Positions 31,081 through 39,381 of a DNA stretch of 64,000 nt are shown in pieces; within the stretch, counting starts at the first letter, position 1, and every line of letters begins with the position of its first letter. Below the pieces are notes generated by a model. It was not told where the DNA came from and searched no databases. It saw nothing but the letters and a program-made list of their open reading frames with translations. The translations under genes and the position numbers were made by a program. Origin of the DNA: Acuticoccus sp039034015 (lineage in GTDB: Bacteria > Pseudomonadota > Alphaproteobacteria > Rhizobiales > Amorphaceae); contig JBCCBM010000001.1 of the NCBI GenBank assembly GCA_039034015.1, forward strand, positions 248,001 to 312,000, in the 5' to 3' direction.

Positions 31081-32006
31081 CGGGTGGCCAGCTGCGGGTG
31101 CATGCGGGTCAGAAGCGCAAGGCCTTGCGCCACATCATCATGCACGCTCGCCAAGAGCTTCAGTTTTTGGAGTTCGCCCACCACGCCTTGGAGGAGGGTG
31201 CGCGTGTCGCCAATCAATTCTGGGTTTTCGCGGGACAACAGGTCGAGTTCGGCCGCCGCGCTTTTTAAGAATGTGCCGACGATGGCGTCGAAGTTTTGCG
31301 CGATGTTGAACCCTTTGAGGTGGTCGAAAATCTGGCCAAGGTGTTGGCTGGAGCGCACAACGTTGCGGTAGGCATCGCGAATCTGTTGCGGGTCACCGCC
31401 GATGGTGTCGGCCTCGTCATGGGCGGCCTTGGCGATGGCAAAGCCGGCGGCAACGTCCCGCGCGACGCGGCCTTCGCGATAGTCGGCGCGCACAGCGTCG
31501 AGGAGGGCGAGGAAATTGCGGCCGGCGCCGGCGGCAAAGGCGCCCTTTCGCATCTGTTCGAGCGCTGCGGCCTGGTGGGACACATCCTCGCTGTAGGCGC
31601 GCAGGGCCTCCAAAACGTCGTCCTTGGTGGGGCGGTCTGCGCCGCGCTCCATCCGCTCCTGAAAGCGTTCGAGCTGCCGCGTCAGTTCTAAAAGGCGATG
31701 GTCTTGGGGAAGGTCGGGCAGCTTTTCTTGGTATTGGGCGATGCGGCCGAGCGCCTCTGTGTTGACGCCTTGGCCTTTGCGCACTTTCGCTTCGTCCAGC
31801 CGCGGCTTGCGGCGGTTGGCGACTGCGGAGCCCAGCTCTTCCAGCGCGTCGGTGAGGTCGGCAACGCCGTCGTTGAGGGCGGTCACCTGCTCCATGGTGG
31901 CGGGGTTGCGGCCCATGGTGCGCGCGGCGTCCGTGGTGGCCGCGTGGGTCGCGGTTTGCACGCGCAACACTTCTGTCGGCGCGACGGTGGTGTTGCTGAC
32001 GCTCAT
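31077..32006 (-). CDS. sctW: SctW gatekeeper (YopN/InvE/MxiC/HrpJ family)
   Basis: A 309-residue all-helical protein. The N-terminal ~40 residues are polar (secretion signal and chaperone-binding zone). Residues about 50-190 form an HrpJ-type domain (FQERMERGADRPTKDDVLEA; LRAYSEDVSHQAAALEQMRK), and the C-terminal half continues the X-bundle pattern (around GFNIAQNFDAIVGTFLKSAA and ENPELIGDTRTLLQGVVGEL). SctW blocks premature export of effectors and is released on host contact. The TyeA-like gene follows. Its upstream region has a near-match TGTG-N8-CAC site. Confidence 0.8.
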   Translation of the reverse strand: MSVSNTTVAPTEVLRVQTATHAATTDAARTMGRNPATMEQVTALNDGVADLTDALEELGSAVANRRKPRLDEAKVRKGQGVNTEALGRIAQYQEKLPDLPQDHRLLELTRQLERFQERMERGADRPTKDDVLEALRAYSEDVSHQAAALEQMRKGAFAAGAGRNFLALLDAVRADYREGRVARDVAAGFAIAKAAHDEADTIGGDPQQIRDAYRNVVRSSQHLGQIFDHLKGFNIAQNFDAIVGTFLKSAAAELDLLSRENPELIGDTRTLLQGVVGELQKLKLLASVHDDVAQGLALLTRMHPQLATR

Positions 32007-32062
32007 TCAAACTGTCCCAAGGCCGCAGCCTTTGGACGCTAGCAGCCAGCGCCCACCTGCCT

Positions 32063-32078
32063 TGTGACGGATGACACC
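32063..32078. promoter_or_regulatory. Near-match TGTG-N8-CACC site upstream of sctW
   Basis: TGTGACGGATGACACC, 56 bases before the sctW start in the gap 32007-32090. On the minus strand it reads GGTG-N8-CACA, one mismatch from the pattern at 6312, 11016 and 22716. Confidence 0.4.
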
Positions 32079-32090
32079 GGCGCGCCGGAT

Positions 32091-32636
32091 TTACCGGCCG
32101 TCGGCCTTTGAGAGGCAGTGCATCAAGAGCTTTTTGGCGTGGAAGATGCGCGTTTTGACCGTGTTCAAGGCGCAATCCTCAATCTCTGCGATGGCGCGGT
32201 ACGAAACATCTTGGAAGAAGGCGAGGTGGATGACTGCGCGTTGCGGCGGGGAGAGTTTTTCAAGGCATGCGCGCAGAGCCGAGCCCTCCTGGAGGGCGGC
32301 AAGGGCAGCTTCGGGGGTTGGCGCGTCATCGGGGATGTCTTCGTCCGGCTCTGCGCCGGTGTGGACCGCCCGGCGGGCGCGGTCGGCGGCCTTGTTGCGG
32401 GCAATTCCAAAAATCCAGGTGCGCGCGGCCGAGCGGCCCTCAAAGGTGCCCGCCCGCCGCCAAACCTCCAGCATCGTCTCTTGGAGGACGTCGGCGGCCT
32501 CTTGGGGGTCGCGCATTCTGGTGCAGATGAAACGATGAAGGTCGGGGCCGAGCTGCGTATAGACCGCCTTCATCGCCTTTTTGTCGCCGGTGGCGATGCG
32601 GCCGAGCAGGAACGTGAGCGTGTCATTGTCAGCCAT
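32091..32636 (-). CDS. ECF-type RNA polymerase sigma factor
   Basis: A 181-residue sigma-70 family protein of extracytoplasmic-function type. Region 2 spans about residues 20-85 (DLHRFICTRMRDPQEAADVL, then VWRRAGTFEGRSAARTWIFG and IARNKAADRAR), and region 4 about 125-175 (LSPPQRAVIHLAFFQDVSYR; CALNTVKTRIFHAKKLLMHC). There is no region 1 or 3. A membrane anti-sigma-like gene lies 62 bases upstream and sctW 84 bases downstream, all on one strand. HrpL is a precedent for an ECF factor controlling a T3SS, but here the target could instead be the nearby protease or a stress regulon. Confidence 0.9.
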   Translation of the reverse strand: MADNDTLTFLLGRIATGDKKAMKAVYTQLGPDLHRFICTRMRDPQEAADVLQETMLEVWRRAGTFEGRSAARTWIFGIARNKAADRARRAVHTGAEPDEDIPDDAPTPEAALAALQEGSALRACLEKLSPPQRAVIHLAFFQDVSYRAIAEIEDCALNTVKTRIFHAKKLLMHCLSKADGR

Positions 32637-32698
32637 CAGCTGCCTCGACCGGTGGCGTTGGTCGCCGCGCGCTGAAGAGGCGGCGGCAAATCCGGAGC

Positions 32699-33283
32699 TT
32701 ATTCCGCCGCGACCGGTGTGATCACCGTGGGTGATGCGGCAAACAGCCCCACGCCGGCGGTGCGGGCATCCTCCGTCTGGAACCCCAGCGTGTAAAGGCC
32801 GATGGCGGAGGGACCATCCACAATCTGCGCGCCCGCGTCCCGCAGGAGGGTGCGGATGGTGCGTTCTGACGCGGTGGGGGCGATGGTGACGCGCAAGGTG
32901 GCCTCACCGGCGGGCGCGCTTGTGCCAGTTGCGGTGACATAGCGCGGGGCAGCGTCCTGCACCAAAAGCGGCGCGACGGTGAATTGCCAGGCAACGACCG
33001 CAACGGCAACGCCGGCTGCCGCCTGCCACAGGGTCACCCGCGGGCCTTGGGACTTTTGTGCAGGCTCATTGTCGATCGCTTTGGAGAGCCTTGCCCAGCC
33101 AAGTTCCCCCGGGAAGGCGTGGGGCGCGGGGTCGGCGGTGTTGAGGGCGGAGATCAAGCGGTATTCGGCCTCAAGCGCGGGGTCGTCGCGAATGGCATCG
33201 TTGAGGCGTTCGGTCTCCGCCTCCGACAAGCGGCCGCGCACAAGGTCCTGCAGCGCGGCGCTCTCGTCTGTCTGCGCCATCAT
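32699..33283 (-). CDS. Single-pass membrane anti-sigma factor-like protein
   Basis: A 194-residue protein with AAGGGG before ATG 33283. The cytoplasmic N terminus (1-80) is helical and acidic, with SEAETERLNDAIRDDPALEA in the style of anti-sigma domains, but it lacks the HxxxCxxC zinc motif. One membrane helix lies at about 82-107 (LWQAAAGVAVAVVAWQFTVA). A periplasmic domain follows, with beta segments of a kind seen in anti-sigma sensor domains. It precedes the sigma gene, the reverse of the more common order. A divergent secreted protease starts 162 bases away. Confidence 0.7.
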   Translation of the reverse strand: MMAQTDESAALQDLVRGRLSEAETERLNDAIRDDPALEAEYRLISALNTADPAPHAFPGELGWARLSKAIDNEPAQKSQGPRVTLWQAAAGVAVAVVAWQFTVAPLLVQDAAPRYVTATGTSAPAGEATLRVTIAPTASERTIRTLLRDAGAQIVDGPSAIGLYTLGFQTEDARTAGVGLFAASPTVITPVAAE

Positions 33284-33445
33284 TGGTGCCCCTTCCTTCG
33301 CCAGTGTTCCTGGGTCGCACGGGGGCGCCACAAGGTTCAATTTTCTGTCTTGCCACAGGGGCGGTCTGGACGGAAACGGTCGCCACCATTGCCGGCTCCG
33401 GGTGCGGCCGGTAGATCGATGGCGGCCCGCGTGGAGATGGTGATC

Positions 33446-34702
33446 ATGATCAAATTGTCGACATTGGGTGTGGTCGCTGCTGCATTTTTCACGGTTGCGG
33501 CGGTTGCGGCGGTTGCGGCGGTGGCGGCGGACCTTCCGACCGCGCGCGAGGATGACCCGTTTGGCACCCCGCGGGAGGGTGCGGGGCCGGGGCGGGAGGC
33601 GCTGCGGCCGGTGCCGCGGGCGTGGATTGTGGCGGATGCTGGCGTGGTGGTGGATGCCAGCGAGCTTGTCGTCCTGACGCCGGATCAAGCGTCGGCGGAT
33701 GAGGTGGCGCGGCTTGCCGCCCCGCGGGATTATCGCGTGTTGCGGCAAGCGGCGCTCGGCGGGCTTGGGCAGGTTTTGCTGGTGCTCAAAATCCCGGCCG
33801 GGCGCACGGGGCCGGAGGCGATTGCGGAAGTCGAGGCCCTGTCACCGGCCGCCACCGCGGGCGTCAACCACGGCTATGCGATGCCCGCGCGGCCCGATGG
33901 GCTGGAGGCGTTGCGCTATGCCAACGCCATGATCGACTGGCCGCAAACCGGCTGCCCGGCCTATGCGCGGATCGGCCTGATCGACACGGCCATTGACCCG
34001 GACGCGGTGCAGGGGTTTTCCGCGCGGGTCACCACCGCCGACTTTCGCCGCGACCCGTCGGGCCAGGCCGGCACGCGCCACGGCACGGCGCTTGCCGCGC
34101 TGCTGGCGGGCGAGGGGCGGTTGATTGACCCGAAGATTTATAACGCAGTTGTCGCGGGGGATGGGGGCGATCTGGCCGATGCGGCGGGGGTCGACGATCT
34201 GTTGCGCGCGCTGAACTGGCTGGCGGAGGAGGGGGTGCGCGTCGTCAACATCAGCCTTGCGGGGCCTTACAACAAGATTCTGGACCTTGGGGTGCAAAGC
34301 GCGGCGGCCCGTGGGCTGGTGATGGTGGCGGCGGCCGGCAATGATGGGCCATCGGCCAACCCGCGCTTTCCCGCAGCGTTTGACGAGGTGGTTGCCGTCA
34401 CGGCGGTGGATGCCGATGCGATGGTCTATCGCAACGCCGTGCGGGGGGCTCACATTGACCTGTCGGCCCCCGGTGTTGACGTTTTGGTGCCGATGGCCGG
34501 GGCGGTGCGCTTTGTGAGCGGGACGTCGGTGGCCGCGCCCTTTGTGACCGCGGCGCTGGCGGCGAACCCGGAAATTTTGGGCCCCTTCCCGCCGCGGGAG
34601 CTTGTGGCTGACCTTCAGAAGGCGGCGCGTGATGTGGGCGAGCGCGGGCCGGACGAAACGTTTGGCTTTGGCATTTTGGTGGCGGACGGGCGCTGCCCTT
34701 AA
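33446..34702 (+). CDS. Secreted subtilisin-like serine protease (S8 family)
   Basis: 418 residues from ATG 33446 (GGAG nine bases upstream; ATG 33437 is an alternative). A signal peptide (residues 1-30, TLGVVAAAFFTVAAVAAVAA) leads a periplasmic or secreted protease. The catalytic triad is visible: Asp in IGLIDTAID, His in GTRHGTALAALLAG, Ser in VSGTSVAAPFVTAAL, with the oxyanion Asn in AAAGNDGPSANP. Residues 30-150 are a pro-region. It diverges from the anti-sigma/sigma pair, so regulated proteolysis or co-regulation is possible; a T3SS role is not shown. Confidence 0.9.
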   Translation: MIKLSTLGVVAAAFFTVAAVAAVAAVAADLPTAREDDPFGTPREGAGPGREALRPVPRAWIVADAGVVVDASELVVLTPDQASADEVARLAAPRDYRVLRQAALGGLGQVLLVLKIPAGRTGPEAIAEVEALSPAATAGVNHGYAMPARPDGLEALRYANAMIDWPQTGCPAYARIGLIDTAIDPDAVQGFSARVTTADFRRDPSGQAGTRHGTALAALLAGEGRLIDPKIYNAVVAGDGGDLADAAGVDDLLRALNWLAEEGVRVVNISLAGPYNKILDLGVQSAAARGLVMVAAAGNDGPSANPRFPAAFDEVVAVTAVDADAMVYRNAVRGAHIDLSAPGVDVLVPMAGAVRFVSGTSVAAPFVTAALAANPEILGPFPPRELVADLQKAARDVGERGPDETFGFGILVADGRCP

Positions 34703-34855
34703 GGCGCGGCCGCCGCAAAGGGGAGACGGCAACGCCCCCTTGCGCGCGGCCCAAGGTTCCGGCCCCTGTCTGCGCAAGGGCTGTTGGGCTTGGGTGGTTT
34801 TACAAAAGCCCCGAGCGATCGCGCGGCAGGGAAGCCATGCCGCGCGAAAATGCCT

Positions 34856-35836
34856 TTATTGGCCGCGGCGGGCGCCTGTGGCGCGCACGACGGGGATCCA
34901 GGTGTCGCGCTGGACTTCGTAGTATTGGTCAACGTCGGCCGGGCTCATGGCGGCGGGGACGATGGACCCGAGGTTTTCCAGCCGCGATTTGATTTCGTCT
35001 GACTGGACGACCTGGTTCACCAATTCATTGAGCCGGTTCACGATCGCGTCGGGGGTGTCGATGGGGGCCGCGATCGTGTTCCAGGTCTGGCTCACAAAAC
35101 CGTCGAGCCCGGCTTCGGACATGGTGGGCACATCCGGGATGGCATCGAGCCGTTCGGAGGCGGAGACGCCGATGGGGCGGACGGCGCCATCGCGCACCTG
35201 GGGCACGGCGGTCAGCGAGGGGTTGAACGTGTAGCTGATGCGCCCGCCGATGAGATCGCGCATGGCCTCACCGCTCTTGGGGTAGGGGATGTGGAGGACA
35301 TCGGCCGCGATCCGGTCGTTGAAGAGGGCGCCGGTGATGTGGGTGGTGGTTCCTGTGGGGCCGGAGCCATATTGAAAACTCTCGGGGTTTTCTTTGATCG
35401 CGGCGATGACGTCTTCAAGGTTTTGCGAGGGGTCGTCGTTGTTGACGACCATGACCATGGGCACCTCATTCATCATCGCAACGCCGCGCAGGCGGGCGCG
35501 AATGTCCACCGGGAGCGGTTCGAAGAGGGCAATGTTGTGCACCAATTGTGAGGAGGTGCCGACGAGGAGCGTGTAGCCGTCGGGCTCGGCCTCGCTGACG
35601 GCTTCGGTTGCCTGCATGCCGGACGCGGCGGAGAGGTTTTCCACCAGGATGCGCTGGTCGAGGAGGGGTTCCAGCTCCGCGGCCACGATGCGCGCGACCA
35701 CATCCGCGTTGCCGCCTGCGCCGGACGCGACGATGAGGCGGATCGGCTTGTCGGCGGGCCAATCGGCGGCGTTTGCGGGGGCGATCGCGAGGGCTGCGAT
35801 GGCGGTTGCGGCAAGGAGGGAACGGCGCGTTAGCAT
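34856..35836 (-). CDS. tctC: Tripartite tricarboxylate transporter substrate-binding protein (Bug/TctC family)
   Basis: A 326-residue periplasmic protein with an RR-containing signal peptide (MLTRRSLLAATAIAALAIAP, cleaved after ANA). It has the Bug family start WPADKPIRLIVASGAGGNAD, the EAEPDGYTLLVG motif and AAELEPLLDQRILVENLSAA. These proteins bind a small carboxylate or similar solute and deliver it to the TctA-TctB membrane pair. tctB and tctA are encoded divergently from 36043. The ligand cannot be deduced. Confidence 0.93.
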   Translation of the reverse strand: MLTRRSLLAATAIAALAIAPANAADWPADKPIRLIVASGAGGNADVVARIVAAELEPLLDQRILVENLSAASGMQATEAVSEAEPDGYTLLVGTSSQLVHNIALFEPLPVDIRARLRGVAMMNEVPMVMVVNNDDPSQNLEDVIAAIKENPESFQYGSGPTGTTTHITGALFNDRIAADVLHIPYPKSGEAMRDLIGGRISYTFNPSLTAVPQVRDGAVRPIGVSASERLDAIPDVPTMSEAGLDGFVSQTWNTIAAPIDTPDAIVNRLNELVNQVVQSDEIKSRLENLGSIVPAAMSPADVDQYYEVQRDTWIPVVRATGARRGQ

Positions 35837-36042
35837 TTCATGCTCCAGTCAAGAGAGACTTGATTGGGTCTTGGGCAAATGCGATGCGTGTTGTCAAATG
35901 AATCTGGACGTAGAGCGAATGTATAGATTTATTCAAAATCTGTGTTCCGGCGTGTCCCTTTCTGGCGAACTTGTTTGGCACTCTCGGAATTTAACCAATT
36001 ACAAACTGGCGATGGGCGGACGTTCCTTCATTGGCGGGTGAA
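35837..36042. promoter_or_regulatory. Divergent tctC / tctBA promoter region
   Basis: A 206-base gap between divergent starts, clearly more AT-rich than the surroundings (for example GTATAGATTTATTCAAAATC near 35920). It must hold promoters for both directions; no operator can be recognised. Confidence 0.5.
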
Positions 36043-36519
36043 ATGCCAGGTGGCACGCGACCGGGGGTTTTTGGGCAGCATTTGGCGGCGCCTTTGATTG
36101 TGGGGGGGCTCGGCGCGGGCATGCTTCTCCTTGCTTTGGGGCAGCCGGCGTTTGTGTCCGGCCGGATTGGGCCGGGCCTTTTTGCGCAGGTGTTTGCCGG
36201 CGGGGTGGTGGCACTTTCCGCACTGTGGGCGGCGCTTGCGGTGGTGCGGCCGGCGCCGGCGCGGGGTCGCCTTGGGGCGTCGCTGTTGCCGGGGCTTTGT
36301 CTGCTTGGGGCGGTGGTGGGCTTCATTGTGTTTCGGCCGTTGATCGGGCTCGTCCCGACGACGGCGCTGATGGCGCTTTTGGCAAGCGTTGGCGCGGGGG
36401 AGCGCGGGGCGGTTCGGCTGGCACTGAGCGCCGGGGTTGGCGCCGCCGTTGGCTTTGCGATCGGGCTTTTGCTTCTGCCGCCATCGACGGCGCTTTGGCC
36501 ATGGAGCCCTCACCTTTGA
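36043..36519 (+). CDS. tctB: Tripartite tricarboxylate transporter small membrane subunit TctB
   Basis: A 158-residue protein with four hydrophobic segments (APLIVGGLGAGMLLLALGQP; ARGRLGASLLPGLCLLGAVV and others), the usual size and topology of TctB. ATG 36043 is preferred to an upstream TTG at 36031. It sits 99 bases before tctA, and a pair of short repeats occupies the gap. Confidence 0.85.
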   Translation: MPGGTRPGVFGQHLAAPLIVGGLGAGMLLLALGQPAFVSGRIGPGLFAQVFAGGVVALSALWAALAVVRPAPARGRLGASLLPGLCLLGAVVGFIVFRPLIGLVPTTALMALLASVGAGERGAVRLALSAGVGAAVGFAIGLLLLPPSTALWPWSPHL

Positions 36520-36560
36520 GGGCGCAAAGCAAAGGTGTGCCCTCACCTTTGAGGGCGCAA
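36506..36560. repeat. Direct repeat of a small hairpin between tctB and tctA
   Basis: GCCCTCACCTTTGAGGGCGC occurs at 36506 and 36539, 33 bases apart, and each copy contains the hairpin CCCTCA/TGAGGG. The first copy overlaps the end of tctB. The role could be mRNA processing or differential expression of tctB and tctA. Confidence 0.6.
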
Positions 36561-36618
36561 GACAAAAGAGTGCCCGCGTCTCTCAGGGCTGCTGCGTTTA
36601 AAGCTGGGGGCCATTGGG

Positions 36619-38091
36619 GTGATTGATCAATTGGCCGCCTTTGCGGGCGCGCTCACTGCGCACACCCTGGCGCTAACCTTCATCGGCGCGCTGACGGGGA
36701 CGTTGATCGGCGTGTTGCCTGGCATTGGGCCGCCGGCGACCATTGCGCTGTTGTTGCCGCTCACCTTCTCGCTCGATCCGGCGGGGTCGATCATCATGCT
36801 GGCGGCCATCTACTATGGCGCGCAGTATGGATCCTCCACCACGGCAATCCTCATCAACCTGCCGGGGGAAACGTCGGGGGTGGTGACGGCGCTTGATGGG
36901 CACAAGCTGGCGCTCGCCGGCCGGGCGGGCCCCGCGATTGCGATGGCCGCGCTCGCTTCCCTCTTCGCCGGGATTGCGACGGCCGCGTTCATCGGGTTTG
37001 CGGCGGGGCCGGTTGCGATGTGGTCGCTCTCGGTGTCACCGGCGGGGCTGGCGGGGCTGATTGCGCTGGGGCTTTTTGCGGCGGCGATCATTGCGCCGGG
37101 GCGGCCGCTGCCGGCTGTCACGCTGATGTTTCTGGGCGCGTGTTTGGGGTTGATCGGCACCGATTCTGGCGGCGGCATGCCGCGCTTTACGCTGGGCTTT
37201 CCTGAGCTGCGGGATGGGATCGGGTTCGTGCCGCTCATCATGGGATTGTTTGGGGTGGCTGCGCTCATCCATGCGCTGGAAACCGGGTCGCGGCCAGAGC
37301 GGATTGCGCCGGTGGGCTGGCCGTGGCCAACGCGGGCCGACGTTGTGGCGGGCGCTGGGCCCACGGTGCGCGGCACGGTCATTGGCGCGGTGCTCGGCGT
37401 CATCCCGGGCGTTTCGACGGTGACGGCAGCGCTCGCCGCCCGGGGGCTTGAAAAGGCGTTCAAACCCAAGGGGCCAAAGCTTGGCGAGGGCGCCATGGAG
37501 GGGGTGTGTGCGCCCGAAGCGGCCAACAACGCGTCCGCCCAAAGCGCGCTGGTGCCGCTGTTGACGCTCGGCATCCCGGGGAACCCTGTGATTGCGGTTT
37601 TGGCGGGGGCGTTGATGATCCACGGGATTGCGCCGGGGCCAGGCTTCATTGCGGCAAATCCTGACCTTTTTGCAGCGCTCGTTGCCAGCATGGTGGTGGG
37701 CAACATCATGCTGGTGGTCCTCAACCTGCCGCTGGCCGGGGTGTGGGCCGCGCTTCTCACGATCCCGTTCAAGGCGCTGGTGCCGGTGATTGTTGTCCTC
37801 GCGGTCATTGGCGTTCATTCGGTCAAGGGGTCCATGTTTGACGTGTGGCTGATGCTGGCGTTTGGCGCGTTTGGCTGGGCGATCTTGCGGCTGGGATTAG
37901 AGCCGACCCCGTTGGTGCTCGGCTTCATCTTGGGCCCCGCGTTGGAGGAGTATTTGCGGCGCACGCTCCTCCTCTCCCGCGGTGATGTGAGCGTGTTTTT
38001 CACCGACTGGCTGAGCCTTTCGTGTCTTCTTCTGATCCTGGTTGGGACGGTTTTGCTGGTCACCCGGGCGATGCGCACCCGCCAGCAATAG
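36619..38091 (+). CDS. tctA: Tripartite tricarboxylate transporter large membrane subunit TctA
   Basis: 490 residues from GTG 36619, the normal length. Signature motifs are present: TLIGVLPGIGPPATIALLLP in the first re-entrant loop, IYYGAQYGSSTTAILINLPG, and in the second half GTVIGAVLGVIPGVSTVTAA with EAANNASAQSALVPLLTLGI. About 10-12 membrane helices. It forms the sodium- or proton-coupled channel for solute delivered by TctC. Confidence 0.95.
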   Translation: MIDQLAAFAGALTAHTLALTFIGALTGTLIGVLPGIGPPATIALLLPLTFSLDPAGSIIMLAAIYYGAQYGSSTTAILINLPGETSGVVTALDGHKLALAGRAGPAIAMAALASLFAGIATAAFIGFAAGPVAMWSLSVSPAGLAGLIALGLFAAAIIAPGRPLPAVTLMFLGACLGLIGTDSGGGMPRFTLGFPELRDGIGFVPLIMGLFGVAALIHALETGSRPERIAPVGWPWPTRADVVAGAGPTVRGTVIGAVLGVIPGVSTVTAALAARGLEKAFKPKGPKLGEGAMEGVCAPEAANNASAQSALVPLLTLGIPGNPVIAVLAGALMIHGIAPGPGFIAANPDLFAALVASMVVGNIMLVVLNLPLAGVWAALLTIPFKALVPVIVVLAVIGVHSVKGSMFDVWLMLAFGAFGWAILRLGLEPTPLVLGFILGPALEEYLRRTLLLSRGDVSVFFTDWLSLSCLLLILVGTVLLVTRAMRTRQQ

Positions 38092-38234
38092 AATTATTCT
38101 AACGACAGTACTTGTCACATTTGTGGCGGATAGAGTTAGAAAGACTATCAATTGATTGTTGAGGGGAAATTTTGTTTGCGTCCTTCGGTGTGGGGCAAGT
38201 AGCGTCCGGCCAAATCTTATCGAAGGAGGCTCGC
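38092..38234. promoter_or_regulatory. AT-rich promoter region of the iron-type ABC operon
   Basis: 143 bases of AT-rich sequence between tctA and the binding-protein gene, ending in AGGAGG before ATG 38235. The many short AT blocks (AGAATTATTC; AATTGATTGTTG) fit an iron-responsive promoter, but no definite Fur, Irr or RirA box is recognised. Confidence 0.4.
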
Positions 38235-39380
38235 ATGCTTGCGATGGCCCACGCCGTGCCCGCTGCGCGGCGAATTCTGTGCGCCCTGACCATCGGGGCG
38301 GCCACCATCACCGCATCCCACGCAATGACGCTGACCGACATTGCCGGCCGCACGGTTGACGTGCCGGATGCGCCCAAGGCCGTGATCCTGGGCGAAGGGC
38401 GGATGATGTATTCCATCGCCGCCCTCCAGCCGGAAACCCCGTTTGAGGCGGTCCTCGGTTGGAAGGATGACATGATCCTCTTCGACCCGGACGCCTTCCG
38501 CCGGTTCGAGACCGCGTTTCCCGAGGAGGTTGCCGGGCTGATTGACTTCGGCAACCCTTATGCGGGCGACTTCTCGGTGGAGAAGGCGGTGTCGGCGGGC
38601 GCTGATGTGCTGATCCTTGACCTTGGCAACCTTTATAAGGCCGAGGAATCGGGCGTCATCGACAACCTTGCCAAGGTTGGCATCCCGACTGTGTTCATCG
38701 ATTTCCGCGTGAATGCGACTGAGAACACAGTGCCCAGCCTCTTGATCCTCGGAAAAATATTTGGTGAGCAAGAACGGGCGTTCGAATTTATCGACTTTTA
38801 CCTGCAAGAGATGCGCAAGGTCACGAATGTTGTGCAGACGCTCCCGACCGATGAGCGCCCGCTTGTCTTCCTGGAGAATGCGGCCGGCTGGTCGCCTGAC
38901 TTTTGCTGCAACACCTTTGGCAGCTTCAACTACGGCCGCCTCATTGAGCTCGCGGGTGGTCGCAACTGGGGCAGCCAAAAGTTTGAAGGCTATCGCAGCG
39001 ATGTGAGCCTTGAGGCGATCCTGGCGGATGAGCCTGACGTGATTGTCGGCACCGGCGCCAACTGGGCTGAGTATAACCCCGAGGTGAAAGCCGTCCTCCT
39101 GGGCTATGAGGCGGAGGGTGACAAGGTTTCAGCCGCGCTCAACGCGCTGGCGGAGCGGCCTGGGTTCAAAGATCTGGGTGCTGTGAAGAACAAACGCTTC
39201 CACTCCATCTATCACCAGTTCTACAACAGTCCCTATCACTTCGTGGCCCTGCAGGCGCTTGCCAAGTGGATCCATCCGGAAGAGTTCCCGGACCTTGATC
39301 CGCAAGCCACCTTCGAGACGCTCCACGAGGAGTTCTTGCCGATCGCCATGGGCGGGCAGTTCTGGGCGAGCCTCGACTAA
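38235..39380 (+). CDS. Iron-siderophore/corrinoid-type ABC transporter, periplasmic binding protein
   Basis: 381 residues from ATG 38235 with GGAGG ahead. After a signal peptide (about 1-30), MTLTDIAGRTVDVPDAPKAV is the typical start of class III binding proteins (FecB/FhuD/BtuF). SAGADVLILDLGN and LADEPDVIVGTGANW mark the two lobes. The Cys pair in SPDFCCNTFG is not a family feature. A permease and an ATPase follow at once. Binding of a ferric siderophore is likely given the siderophore-interacting protein nearby; heme or cobalamin cannot be excluded. Confidence 0.88.
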   Translation: MLAMAHAVPAARRILCALTIGAATITASHAMTLTDIAGRTVDVPDAPKAVILGEGRMMYSIAALQPETPFEAVLGWKDDMILFDPDAFRRFETAFPEEVAGLIDFGNPYAGDFSVEKAVSAGADVLILDLGNLYKAEESGVIDNLAKVGIPTVFIDFRVNATENTVPSLLILGKIFGEQERAFEFIDFYLQEMRKVTNVVQTLPTDERPLVFLENAAGWSPDFCCNTFGSFNYGRLIELAGGRNWGSQKFEGYRSDVSLEAILADEPDVIVGTGANWAEYNPEVKAVLLGYEAEGDKVSAALNALAERPGFKDLGAVKNKRFHSIYHQFYNSPYHFVALQALAKWIHPEEFPDLDPQATFETLHEEFLPIAMGGQFWASLD

Positions 39381-39381
39381 G

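Noticed and set aside
34703..34855. Possible rho-independent terminator between the subtilase and tctC
   Set aside because: GC-rich sequence with no clear stem followed by T run on either strand.
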